Assembly (NCBI GenBank): GCA_943788635.1
Contig: CALSRA010000027.1
Location: 124,001 to 188,000 of the forward strand
Source: an uncultured Alphaproteobacteria bacterium
Lineage (GTDB): Bacteria; Pseudomonadota; Alphaproteobacteria; UBA8366; GCA-2717185
Direction: 5' to 3'
Length of the DNA stretch: 64,000 bases
Of this stretch, positions 38,531 to 47,627 are shown piece after piece. A program made the position numbers and the translations under genes. How positions within the stretch are numbered: position 1 is the first letter of the stretch; each line of letters opens with the position of its first letter. A model generated the notes under the pieces. The model was not told the DNA's origin and did no database searches. It saw only the letters and a list, made by a program, of their open reading frames with translations.

Positions 38531-39384
38531 TCGATCAGCCCGATCGATTTGCCCGTATCAACGATTGGCTGGTAATCCGCATTGGATGCGGGCACGAAGC
38601 TTTTGCGCGGGAACGATGCCAGCAGGTCCTTGTCATTCATGCCGAGCAGCGCCTGCGTTACCTTTTCGGTGAAACCCGCGCCGAATTTCTTTTCAACATC
38701 GCCGCGAATTGTCCACTGGTAATCGGGATAGGCCGGGGTCTTCCAGATGACCTTGACCTTGGACGGATCGATCTTGCCCGCCTTCACTTCGTTTTCCCAC
38801 ACGGCGTAATTGGTGGCGCCGACTTCATAGGCGCCGGACTGTACCAGTGCGATTGTGCGCGAATGGTCGCCGCTGAAGCCGACCCGGCCGAACACTTTGT
38901 CGGGTGCGCCGCCCAGTTCCTTGCGGATGTGGAATTCCGGCATCAGCCGACCGGAGGTTGAACCCTTGGACCCGAAGGTAAAGGTCTTGTCCTTGATCCC
39001 CATCGGGAAGCCCTTGCTTTCATTCAGGCCCGTGCTGGCATTGGCGATGAAATAGGTGACGAAGAACTGGTCCTCGTAACCCTGCGCGATGGCCTTGGAA
39101 CCATCGACCAGTCGCCGTGCCCGTACGCCGGACAAGCCGCCGAACCAGGCGAGCTGCACCTGGTCGTTACGGAAGGCGGTGACTGCCGCATCATAGGACT
39201 TTACCGGAATGAACTTCACGTCCACGCCCAGCGTTTTGGTCAGATAGGTTGCGACTTTCTGGAATCGTGTCTGCAACCGGCTTTCGTCTTCGTCTGGAAT
39301 AGCGGTGAAAACAAACGTGTCTGCATGTGCCGCGGCGCTAAGCCCCAGCAGCATTGCCGCTGTCATGAAAATATTTCGAAACAT
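38527..39384 (-). CDS. PhnD-like periplasmic binding protein, putative selenate/selenite type
   Basis: 285 residues from ATG 39384. Signal peptide FMTAAMLLGLSAAAHA-DT. Mature motifs: FTAIPDEDESRLQTRFQKVA, VDVKFIPVKSYDAAVTAF, VQLAWFGGLSGVRAR, GFSGDHSRTIALVQSG and TPAYPDYQWTIRGD. This matches the PhnD-related group I recall as TIGR04553 ('putative selenate ABC transporter periplasmic binding protein'), found beside SelD and TIGR04348 genes. Ligand specificity has not been inferred from residues here; it rests on family and neighbourhood. First gene of the operon binding protein - ATPase - permease - selD. Confidence 0.87.
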   Translation of the reverse strand: MFRNIFMTAAMLLGLSAAAHADTFVFTAIPDEDESRLQTRFQKVATYLTKTLGVDVKFIPVKSYDAAVTAFRNDQVQLAWFGGLSGVRARRLVDGSKAIAQGYEDQFFVTYFIANASTGLNESKGFPMGIKDKTFTFGSKGSTSGRLMPEFHIRKELGGAPDKVFGRVGFSGDHSRTIALVQSGAYEVGATNYAVWENEVKAGKIDPSKVKVIWKTPAYPDYQWTIRGDVEKKFGAGFTEKVTQALLGMNDKDLLASFPRKSFVPASNADYQPIVDTGKSIGLID

Positions 39385-39607
39385 CGTATACCCCTGTGTT
39401 GGATTATCGTTGTCGGGCCGTGACCCAGTCTCCTGATCGCCACGTATAACGAGGTGCTTGCCTGTCGGATAGTACGCCAGGGTCACTATATTGTCAGCAG
39501 CTGTAGTGCCTCATCGAAAAAATGTATGAACACGTATTCCCGTTGATACTGTAACAATGGTATCCGGGTCCGTCTCATATCCTATCTGCACTTGTTACCG
39601 AGAGCCA

Positions 39608-41403
39608 ATGTACGAAATATTCCGGAAATACCGCCTGTGCGCCCTGTGTTTTTTAGGCGGTGGACTTGCTGTCGGAATTTTGGCTTTCGTTGTGCAGGGG
39701 CAGGCCTTCGGTTTTGAGAATGTCCCGATTTTCGCGGTTCTGCCCTTGTTTTTTGTGGGGGCGGTTGCGGCCGCGGTTATTTTTGAACTGATCTCCCGGA
39801 ACCGGAATGCCCTGATGGAGCGCCGGTTGGCCGAGCAGGAATTACTGCGGCGGCACGAGACGGAAGAGCTGGAACGCCGGCGTGTGGCCGCGACGCAGCG
39901 GGAAATCGAGGAACGGTTCCGGAATCTCGCGCGGATCGCGCCGGTCGGCATTTTTGAAACGGATGCGGATGGCGCCTGTGTCCACGTTAATCGGCAATGG
40001 TCCGACATAACCGGGGTCAGCGAGGCATCGGCCCGACGCGGTGGCTGGGTCGGTGCCATTCATATCGACGACCGGGAAAGAGTGGCCAGCGAATGGCGTG
40101 CCGCCGTGCAGAACAATTCCGAATTCGTGCAGGAATACCGGTTCATGCATGCGGATGGCGAAGTGTTCTGGGTTCTGGGCCAGGCGGTGGCGAATAGGGA
40201 CGCGGAAGGGGTTGTGACCGGTTACGTGGGCACGGCAACGGATATTACGCGGCACCGCGAAACCGAACACCGGCAGCGCCAGACACACAGAATGGAAGCG
40301 GTGGGCCAGTTAACCGGCGGTGTCGCGCATGATTTCAACAATCTGCTCGCGGTCATCATGAGCAACGCTGAACTGCTGCAACTTCGTCCCAAGGATGGCG
40401 ACCGGATGATCAATGCGATTATCCGGGCTGTCACAAGAGGTGCGGAGCTGACACAGCGATTGCTGGCCTTTTCACGGCGACAGCCGCTGAAGCCGCAGGC
40501 GCTGGATGTCGGCAAGCTGGTTTCGGGACTCTCCAATCTTCTGGTTCGGACACTGGGGGAGACAGTTTCCGTCGAGATCAAGGGCGTGCACGGGCTGTGG
40601 CCCGCGCTGGCCGATCCGGGCCAGGTCGAGAACGCATTGCTGAATCTGGCGCTCAATGCCCGCGATGCGATGCCGGGCGGCGGTACACTGAAGATTTCAT
40701 CCCGGAATGCGCGTCTCAATGCGGCTGATGTTGCTGACTTTGAGGAAATGCAGCCGGGTGAATACGTCGAACTATCCGTGCGTGATACCGGTGATGGTAT
40801 GCCCGGTGACGTGCGAATGCGTGCGTTCGAACCGTTTTTCACGCGACCAAGGAAGTTGGTCAGGGAAGCGGGCTGGGCCTGTCCATGGTCTATGGCTTCG
40901 CGAAGCAGTCCGGCGGCCATGCGGTCATCCGCAGCGAAGAGGGCCAGGGAACGACCGTCACGCTATATCTGCCCCGGGGGACTGCCGCGCCCGTGACCGC
41001 GTATACGGAAAGTTCGGCCGACGTGCCGCCCGGCAGGGGCGAGGCCATTATGGTTATTGAAGACAGCGAGGAAGTCCGCGATCTCGCGGCGAAACTGTTG
41101 ACCGGTCTGGATTATCTGGTGACGGCGGTTCCCGATGTCGCCGACGCGCGGCGGATACTGGCGGATGGCGCTGTCCTGGACCTGGTGCTGTCGGATGTCA
41201 TTCTGCCCGGCGGCATGAGCGGCCCTGAATTCGCGCGGGAAATCCGCGCAAGCCATCCGGACCTGAAGGTTATTTTCATGTCGGGCTTCGCAACAGAGGC
41301 GGATACCAGTGACGGCTTCCCCGAAGCAAGCCAGGTTCTGATCCGCAAGCCCTTTCAGCGCCTGGCGCTGGCAACGGCCCTGCGAGACGCGCTGGACGAC
41401 TGA
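39608..41403 (+). pseudogene. Hybrid sensor histidine kinase, 2-base insertion
   Basis: About 598 residues. Two N-terminal membrane segments (LCALCFLGGGLAVGILAFVV and VPIFAVLPLFFVGAVAAAVI), coiled linker, PAS (about 120-240, NLARIAPVGIFETDADG), HisKA QLTGGVAHDFNNLL, HATPase NLALNARDAMPGGGTL. At 40842-40847 the sequence ACGCGACC should read ACGACC (extra CG); the other frame then gives GSGLGLSMVYGFAKQSGGHA and a receiver domain with VIEDSEEVRD, LVLSDVILPGGMSG and IRKPFQ. Paralogue of the kinases at 27.8 and 44.7 kb. Start ATG 39608 preferred; 39557 is in frame. It diverges from the selenium transporter operon. Confidence 0.82.
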
Positions 41404-41448
41404 CGCCCGGCCGGCATGACAGGTTCCCTCGGCCGGTATTGCCGGGCG
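41404..41448. terminator. Hairpin between convergent kinase and dctM genes
   Basis: 8-bp arms CGCCCGGC (41404-41411) and GCCGGGCG (41441-41448), with a further CCGG/CCGG pairing possible inside. It starts right after the kinase stop and ends next to the dctM stop, so it may terminate both. Confidence 0.55.
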
Positions 41449-41449
41449 C

Positions 41450-42751
41450 CTAGATGAATTTCGCCATCAACATTTTCGGCAGCGCCAGGATGAGGTCCGG
41501 GAAAAAGATGACGATCAGAAGAACAACCAGCATCGGCATCAGGACAATCGCAACGTCACGCAACGCCTGTTTGACCTCGATATCGCCGACCTTGCAGGCG
41601 ATCAGCAGGCACAGCCCGTAGGGCGGCGTTACCAGACCGAATGCCAGCGAAATGACGCCGATGATCGCGAAATGGATCGGGTGCATCTGCGATACTTCCG
41701 CCAGCGGCCACAGAACCGTGCCAAGAATGATGATGGCCGGGATCGCGTCGATGAACATGCCGATCAACAGGAACGATGCGGCGACGATCAGCCCGGTGGT
41801 TACCGGCCCGGTGCCGAAAGGCTCCAGCACCTGGACAACGGCCAGCGGAATCTTGAAATAGGCCAAAATCCAACCGAATGCCGACGCCGTCCCGATACAG
41901 AACAGTGACATGGCGGCGAACTTCGCCGAGTTGTACAGGATCGAGGGCACGTTATGGAGCCCGATCGTGCGGTAGAAAACCGCCCCGAGGACGACAGAAT
42001 AGAGCACGGCAATGACGGATGCTTCCGTCGGCGTGAAGAAGCCCGCGACGATCCCGCCAACAATAATCAGAGGCGTCATCAGCGGCGGCAAGGCGTGGAT
42101 CAGCGCAATCGCAAACTCCTTGAGCGAGGTGCGCGTGTAGATCGGGTAATTGTAGACCTTGGCGAATATATACACGGCCAGCATCTGTGAGCCCGCGATC
42201 AGGATGCCCGGAACAACGCCGGCCAGGAACAGCCCGCCAATGGATACAGACATCAACCCGCCCCAGACGACCATCAGGATGCTGGGGGGTATGACCACGC
42301 CCATGACGGACGAACAGGCCGTGATGGCGACCGAAAAGCTGCTCGAATATCCCTGTTTTTTCATCTGCGGGATCAGCAGTGACCCGATGCCGGCGGCATC
42401 CGCCGTGGACGATCCGGAAATGCCGGCGAACAGCATGCTGACGACCACGTTGACGTGACCCAACCCGCCCGGCAGATGGCCGACCATGGACCGGGACAAG
42501 CGGATCAACCGGTCCGTGATGCCGGCCGCGTTCATGATATTGGCGGCAAGAAGAAAGAACGGCACCGCCAGCAACAAGAAAGCGTTATAGGATTTGAACA
42601 TCTCGTTCATGAGCAGGAATGGCGTCAGCCGTTCCTCGATCAGGAAAACAGGAATGCAGGCCAGCCCCAGTGCGACGGCGACAGGCACGCGCAGGACGAC
42701 AAGGAGGATGAAAAGCGGAAACATGATGGCCGCGACTTCCCAGGGCATCAT
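41450..42751 (-). CDS. dctM: TRAP transporter large permease DctM
   Basis: 433 residues with about 12 membrane segments, standard for the DctM family. Motifs VPFFLLAANIMNAAGIT, FAGISGSSTADAAGIG, PPSILMVVWGG, GGIVAGFFTPTEASVIAVLY and FGLVTPPYGLCLL. It is the Na+-driven translocating subunit that takes solute from DctP. ATG 42751 overlaps the dctQ stop by 4 nt, showing translational coupling. The substrate is probably an organic acid but is set by DctP. Confidence 0.93.
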   Translation of the reverse strand: MMPWEVAAIMFPLFILLVVLRVPVAVALGLACIPVFLIEERLTPFLLMNEMFKSYNAFLLLAVPFFLLAANIMNAAGITDRLIRLSRSMVGHLPGGLGHVNVVVSMLFAGISGSSTADAAGIGSLLIPQMKKQGYSSSFSVAITACSSVMGVVIPPSILMVVWGGLMSVSIGGLFLAGVVPGILIAGSQMLAVYIFAKVYNYPIYTRTSLKEFAIALIHALPPLMTPLIIVGGIVAGFFTPTEASVIAVLYSVVLGAVFYRTIGLHNVPSILYNSAKFAAMSLFCIGTASAFGWILAYFKIPLAVVQVLEPFGTGPVTTGLIVAASFLLIGMFIDAIPAIIILGTVLWPLAEVSQMHPIHFAIIGVISLAFGLVTPPYGLCLLIACKVGDIEVKQALRDVAIVLMPMLVVLLIVIFFPDLILALPKMLMAKFI

Positions 42752-43230
42752 GGCCGATCACTCCGGTATAATTTGATATGATCGACGACCCGTTCGGCCA
42801 GAAAAAGGATCCAGGTGGCTCCTGTCAGCGGCCAGGCCATGTAGATAAAAACCATCGGTAATTCCGCCATTTCGGAGGTTTGCAGCAGGCCGAATTCAAC
42901 CAGCGGCCAGCCCCAGATGACGAATATAGCGGCCATGATGAAGGTCATGGCATCGACGAATATCAGCGCGATGGCCTTGCCCTTGTTGGTCTTCGGCGTC
43001 GGCAGCAGGTCAACGGTGAAATGATCGCCCTCGCGCACGGCGATCATGGCGCCGACCAGGATAATCCAGATGAAACAGAAGCGCGCCAGTTCTTCGGTCC
43101 AGATATACCGGGGAATGAAATCGATATAGCGGGCAAAAATCTGCATCGTGACGGGGATGATCAGAACACCCATCAGGACGGTCAGGGCGACCTTGAGAAA
43201 CGAATAATATCCGTTGAGAATAATTTTCAT
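42748..43230 (-). CDS. dctQ: TRAP transporter small permease DctQ
   Basis: 160 residues, four membrane segments. Family motif ARYIDFIPRYIWTEELARFCFIWIILVGA... seen here as RYIWTEELARFCFIWIIL, followed by REGDHFTVDLL. It scaffolds DctM in the inner membrane. It overlaps dctM by 4 nt and lies 115 nt downstream of dctP, with a terminator-like hairpin in that gap that would lower its expression relative to the binding protein. Confidence 0.92.
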   Translation of the reverse strand: MKIILNGYYSFLKVALTVLMGVLIIPVTMQIFARYIDFIPRYIWTEELARFCFIWIILVGAMIAVREGDHFTVDLLPTPKTNKGKAIALIFVDAMTFIMAAIFVIWGWPLVEFGLLQTSEMAELPMVFIYMAWPLTGATWILFLAERVVDHIKLYRSDRP

Positions 43231-43270
43231 GGCTTTGGGTGGCTTGTAAAATTGTCAAAGGCGCATCGTG

Positions 43271-43310
43271 CGAAATAAAAGGGCCGGCGACCCGTGCGAC
43301 CGCCGACCCT
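43271..43310 (-). terminator. Attenuator-like terminator between dctP and dctQ
   Basis: On the minus strand: AGGGTCGGCG (43310-43301), 11-nt loop, CGCCGGCCCT (43289-43280), then TTTTATTTCG. Nine of ten stem pairs with a U-rich tail is a classic intrinsic terminator. Its position inside the operon suggests partial read-through. Confidence 0.7.
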
Positions 43311-43345
43311 GATATTCCGTTAACCGTTCGTGCGAACCGCCAGGC

Positions 43346-44353
43346 TTATTTGATTGCCTGGATCTGGTCGTAAAGATCGGCCGCGCCGACATCCTTGAAG
43401 TATTCCTTCAGGACCGGCACCGCGGCATCGATCAGCTTCTGGCGTTCGGTGAACATGACGGTCTTCAGCTTACCGCTGCCTTCCATCTCGTTCATGATGC
43501 CCTGGCCTTCGCTGAGTTCGATGACCCGGCCGTAGGTTCCGGCATCCTTGCCTGCCTGAATGATCGCGCTTTGCAGATCTTCGGGCAGCCGGCGCAGGGT
43601 CTTGCCGCTGAACGCCAGCGGACGAACCGTGATCGAATGCGCCGTCAGCGAAATATTCGGGCCGACTTCATAGAATTTCATCTGCCGGATACCGGCAGCT
43701 TCGTTCTCGGCCGCGTCGATGACGCCGGTCTGGATGGCGTTATAGACTTCCGAATAGGCGATGACGTTCGGCGTCATGCCGAAAGCGTTGAACAGCTTCG
43801 TCTGAATCGGGGCGCCCATCACGCGGATCGGGACATTCTTGATTTCCGACATGTTGGAAACCGGCTTGTTGACGATCAGGTGACGGATGCCACCGCCGCC
43901 ATAGCCGAGCAGCAGGATGTCGGCACGTTTGTAAATATCGTCGACAACAGGCTTCAGCACATCGCTGGCGAGGACCTTGCTCCAGTGTCCGGCATCCCGG
44001 TACAGCATCGGCGGGTCAAGCACGGTTGCCAGCTTCGAGAATGTCGACATATGCGATGGCGAGGCGACGGCATAATCAACCGACAGGCCCTGGTTCATAT
44101 AGGCGACATAGTCTTTTTCGAGACCCAGTTCGCTGTTCAGATGCATGACGAATTCAAGTTCGGCGTCGCCGCTGTAGTAAAGCCGGGTCAGCTGTTCGAA
44201 CTTGCGCATCAGCCGGGTGAATGCGTGTTTTTCGTCAAACTGGCTTGCACCATGCAGCGTGATTTTTTCCGCATGCGCGGTAGAACCCATCGTAAAGCCG
44301 GTCAGTGCGACGACCAGTGCGGGTCGCAGCAGTTTTGAAATCAAAGGATGCAT
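43346..44353 (-). CDS. dctP: TRAP transporter substrate-binding protein DctP
   Basis: 335 residues from ATG 44353, preceded by an excellent GGGAGGAAG. Signal peptide LLRPALVVALTGFTMGSTAHA. Mature protein has the DctP fold: HLNSELGLEKDYVAYMNQGL, NVPIRVMGAPIQTKLFNAFG with the conserved Arg that binds the ligand carboxylate, VIAYSEVYNAIQTGVIDAAEN. It delivers a carboxylated solute to DctQM. First gene of the operon. The solute cannot be identified from sequence; no catabolic genes adjoin. Confidence 0.93.
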   Translation of the reverse strand: MHPLISKLLRPALVVALTGFTMGSTAHAEKITLHGASQFDEKHAFTRLMRKFEQLTRLYYSGDAELEFVMHLNSELGLEKDYVAYMNQGLSVDYAVASPSHMSTFSKLATVLDPPMLYRDAGHWSKVLASDVLKPVVDDIYKRADILLLGYGGGGIRHLIVNKPVSNMSEIKNVPIRVMGAPIQTKLFNAFGMTPNVIAYSEVYNAIQTGVIDAAENEAAGIRQMKFYEVGPNISLTAHSITVRPLAFSGKTLRRLPEDLQSAIIQAGKDAGTYGRVIELSEGQGIMNEMEGSGKLKTVMFTERQKLIDAAVPVLKEYFKDVGAADLYDQIQAIK

Positions 44354-44686
44354 GTTTCTTCCTCCCATATTTATCGTTTTATTGAACCCGTATCGAACGT
44401 CGCTACAGGTCATTAACCACAATATTGGCCAGCGTCTTTATGCCACAAAACACCCGGCACGATGATAGCTAATTTTACATTTTTTGAAATCTATTAATGA
44501 ATTGAAAAATATGAATGAATCACCATTATTCAGGTAAATTCGAAGATCGGAAGGACATACCATTGATATATGGTGCCGGTTCAGACACAATTTTTGTGAA
44601 TAGTGCCCGATGGTGAATTGCACCGCTGAAACCGCTTTGGTCAGAATTGGCCGATCCGGCGATATCACGCACCGGCGCGGCGGCGG
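44354..44686. promoter_or_regulatory. Upstream region of the dctPQM operon with two small palindromes
   Basis: 333 nt without a gene, markedly AT-rich at 44460-44540. Contains inverted repeats ACCAT-6-ATGGT (44559-44574) and CACAA-3-TTGTG (44586-44598), possible regulator sites for dctP. No tRNA or small gene recognised. Confidence 0.4.
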
Positions 44687-47326
44687 TTAGTGCACCAGTA
44701 TTTGGGTGTCGAGCAGGTCGCGCAGCCGGGCGGCAACCTCTGCTGTTTTGAACGGTTTTCGGACAATGGGTATCTGATCGCCCAGTGCGTTCTGGCGCGC
44801 GACCATGTCGCGTGGATATCCGGACATGTACAGATATTTGATATCCGGCCGACGTGCGCAGATTTTTGATGCGACCTGGGGACCGCTCATGCCGCCCGGT
44901 AGCACCACATCGGAAAGGACCAGGTCGATCGTGTTCGTATCGTTCGCGATCTTCAGGGCGGTTTCTCCATTCCCGGCCTGCAGGACGTTGTATCCCAGGC
45001 CACCGACTATTCGCGCATAGAGCGGTCGGAGCACGGGGTCATCCTCGATTAACAGGATCGTCTCGCCCCGGCCCCTGGGTGTCGAGACTTTTGGCTTGCT
45101 GGCGACCTGAATCGTGCGCCGGGCACGCGGCAAATAGACCGAAACGGTCGTTCCAACGCCCGGGCTGCTATCGAGCATGACAAGGCCGCCGGCCTGCTTG
45201 GCGAATCCGAATACCATCGACAGGCCAAGCCCTGTACCCGCCCCTGCGTCCTTGGTCGTAAAGAATGGTTCAAAGGCGCGTTGCTGGCTGTCCTCGTCCA
45301 TACCCGCACCGGTATCTGACAGCGTCACCACGATATAATCGCCCGGCGTCATTTGTCCCTGCAGGACGACATGTCCGCTGTCGAGCTGTTGATTGGCGGT
45401 TGCGATCATCAGCGTGCCGCCGTCGGGCATGGCGTCGCGCGCGTTGACTGCGAGGTTCAACAGCGCCGTTTCCAGCAGCGCCGGATCCACATCGACGGTC
45501 CACAACTCTTCTGAAAGGTTTGCGTTGATCGTGATGGTTTCGCCCAGTGTCCGACGCAACATACCCAATATGCTGGTGATATGATCGTTCGGATTCATGA
45601 CGACCGGGGACAGGGATTGTTGGCGGGAAAAGGCGAGGAGCCGGTCGTTCAGCTTGCCGCCGTGCATGGCCGCGGTCGTCGATTCCCGGATCAGAACCTG
45701 TAAGGGGTCGTCCTCGCTCATCATTGCGGCCATGAGGTCCAGGTTGCCGATGATGACGGCCAACAGATTATTGAAGTCATGTGCGACGCCGCCGGTAAGC
45801 TGGCCGACGACTTCCATTTTCTGTGACTGACGAAGCTGATCTTTGGCGCGCTGCTGTTCGGTTGTATCGATGCTGATCACAAGGACGCCCAGGTTCCGGC
45901 CATCCTGTTCGACAATCGGCGCCCCCAGAACCCACTGGGTTCTGCCGGGGTGCAAGGTGGACTTGTACCGTGGAACCGAGACGAGCTTGCCTGTTTCGCG
46001 GATGTCGTCGATAAACCGGTCGTATTGTTCGGGGTATGGCCCGCCATGAATTTCCCGCAGCGTCTTGCCTTGCAGTTCACCGACGGGTTTTGCATGCAGA
46101 TCGCTGAACAGCTTGTTTGCGAAGAGCATCCGGTTGTCGTTGTCGAGAATTGAAATGCGGCCCGGAACCGTATCCAGAATTGTTTGCAGCAGCGCTGATT
46201 TTTCGGACAATTCTGCGTCGCGTTGTTTCAGCGTGGAGATATCGACGCCGATACTGCCAATACTGGTCAGTTGACCATCGGCATCGTAAACGGGGAACTT
46301 GGTGCTCAGAATATTGTGAATTGTGCCATCCGCGAAGGGGACTTCGGTCTCGCGGGTGACCGACTGACGTGTCCTCTCTACCTCAGCGTCGTGAGACCGG
46401 AATTCGCTTGCTTTTTCCTCGGTGAAAAAATCGAACACGTTTTTTCCGACAAGTTGTTCCGGCGTCGTGTCGAATTGTTCCGCAAAGCGCCGGGTGGCGA
46501 AAAGGAACGTTCCGTCAGTATTCTTCAGATTAATGCTTGCGGGGGTATGTTCGACGATGCCCCGGAACAGCGCCTCGCTTTCCGCAAGCCGGATTTCGGC
46601 CTGCTTCGTCATCGTGGTGTCACTGGACGAGCCGCGATAGCCTTTGAATTCCCCGTCCGGGCTGAAAAACGGAACGGCGCTGGCACGGCAAAATTTGATA
46701 CTGCCGTCGTCGCCCCGGTAGGCGTAATCGAAATTTCGGACCGGAAGCCGGGCGGTAAGCGTTGCCAATAGTTCGTCAATCGCCTCTGCGCTGCAAATGG
46801 TGCTCGAATGGCCAAGCACTTCCCGGGGCGATTTTCCGATTCTGGTGCTTCCGCTCAGCTGCATATCATTGAAAAAACGGTCCGACACATAGGTGAATTT
46901 CAGATCCGGCCCCAATTCCCAGAACCAGTCGGACGACGCAATGGCGAAGTCCTGGAACCGGCTCTCGCTGTGCCGGAAACTTTCAAACATGCTGCGGAAT
47001 ACCCGGGCGTTCAGGTGAAGCCCGACCATAATGGCACCAATCGCCAGCGGCAGGGCAAACCATATATATTCCAGGTGGAGCTCGCGCATGAATCCCATTA
47101 ATGCTGTATCGCTGGTGAAATGGGGCAACACGTGCATTGCCATCAGGTCCAGACTGTAAAGCAGCCCGAAGACGGCCAATCCCGCATGAATCGCCCAGGA
47201 CATCCGCGGCATCGATTGCGGCTGCAAAAGATTTCGGACCCTGGAAACAAGCACGAAGCCGTACGCGATCATTGCGATGACAGCCAGGTCGATGACCGTC
47301 ATTAACGGAATTGACTGAAAGAACAC
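44687..47326 (-). CDS. Hybrid sensor histidine kinase with three PAS domains
   Basis: 879 residues from GTG 47326 (AGGAGAG 9 nt upstream). Three membrane segments within the first 135 residues (MTVIDLAVIAMIAYGFVLV, SWAIHAGLAVFGLLYSLDL, YIWFALPLAIGAIMVGLHL). PAS domains at about 150-270 (FAIASSDWFWELGPDLKFTY), 275-395 (IVEHTPASINLKNTDGTFLF) and 400-520 (ILDTVPGRISILDNDNRMLF). HisKA GQLTGGVAHDFNNLL, HATPase NLAVNARDAMPDGGTL and GAGTGLGLSMVFGFAKQ, receiver with LIEDDPVLRP, LVLSDVVLPGGMSG and VRKPFK. The only intact one of three related kinases here. It probably signals through a separate phosphotransferase. It lies downstream of its own promoter with CtrA-like boxes. Confidence 0.92.
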   Translation of the reverse strand: MFFQSIPLMTVIDLAVIAMIAYGFVLVSRVRNLLQPQSMPRMSWAIHAGLAVFGLLYSLDLMAMHVLPHFTSDTALMGFMRELHLEYIWFALPLAIGAIMVGLHLNARVFRSMFESFRHSESRFQDFAIASSDWFWELGPDLKFTYVSDRFFNDMQLSGSTRIGKSPREVLGHSSTICSAEAIDELLATLTARLPVRNFDYAYRGDDGSIKFCRASAVPFFSPDGEFKGYRGSSSDTTMTKQAEIRLAESEALFRGIVEHTPASINLKNTDGTFLFATRRFAEQFDTTPEQLVGKNVFDFFTEEKASEFRSHDAEVERTRQSVTRETEVPFADGTIHNILSTKFPVYDADGQLTSIGSIGVDISTLKQRDAELSEKSALLQTILDTVPGRISILDNDNRMLFANKLFSDLHAKPVGELQGKTLREIHGGPYPEQYDRFIDDIRETGKLVSVPRYKSTLHPGRTQWVLGAPIVEQDGRNLGVLVISIDTTEQQRAKDQLRQSQKMEVVGQLTGGVAHDFNNLLAVIIGNLDLMAAMMSEDDPLQVLIRESTTAAMHGGKLNDRLLAFSRQQSLSPVVMNPNDHITSILGMLRRTLGETITINANLSEELWTVDVDPALLETALLNLAVNARDAMPDGGTLMIATANQQLDSGHVVLQGQMTPGDYIVVTLSDTGAGMDEDSQQRAFEPFFTTKDAGAGTGLGLSMVFGFAKQAGGLVMLDSSPGVGTTVSVYLPRARRTIQVASKPKVSTPRGRGETILLIEDDPVLRPLYARIVGGLGYNVLQAGNGETALKIANDTNTIDLVLSDVVLPGGMSGPQVASKICARRPDIKYLYMSGYPRDMVARQNALGDQIPIVRKPFKTAEVAARLRDLLDTQILVH

Positions 47327-47627
47327 TCTGACGGCTCTCCTGTCCCTGCCTTGCCGTGGCCGGGCCCCCGAATGTGAGGCCTGGGTCTTTTGTCGATGAC
47401 GACAACGCGCGATCCGGGTCGAAATCATGGCCGGACGTTATCTATGCTCGGTGCATTTTCTTCTTAGTGCCCGCGTGGAGTGTATGGGTATAATGGTTAA
47501 TGAAAGAACAGAAACTATGGTTAATAAAAGGTTAGCAAGCCGGGATGATGCCAGATGATGAACGTCGTTTACCTGCTGGCAACGAAGGAACGTCGATACG
47601 CTTGCACCCGGTAAATCCGGATCCGTC
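47327..47627. other. Intergenic region upstream of the triple-PAS kinase
   Basis: 301 nt between mscS and the kinase, both on the minus strand. The proximal part is GC-rich and could encode the extended N-terminus if a start at 47428 were used. The distal part (47450-47540) is AT-rich and carries two CtrA-like boxes. No RNA gene recognised. Confidence 0.45.
47493..47524 (-). promoter_or_regulatory. Two tandem CtrA-like half-sites
   Basis: TTAACCAT occurs on the minus strand at 47500-47493 and 47524-47517, as part of a 14-nt direct repeat (ATGGTTAATGAAAG / ATGGTTAATAAAAG) with 24-nt period. About 170-200 nt upstream of the kinase start. The 8-mer equals the Caulobacter CtrA half-site; binding is inferred. 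Confidence 0.4.

Noticed and set aside
36361-39384. Phosphonate (PhnCDE) uptake operon
   Set aside because: No phosphonate catabolism genes are present; the operon continues into selD next to senAB, favouring selenium oxyanions. Specificity still needs testing.
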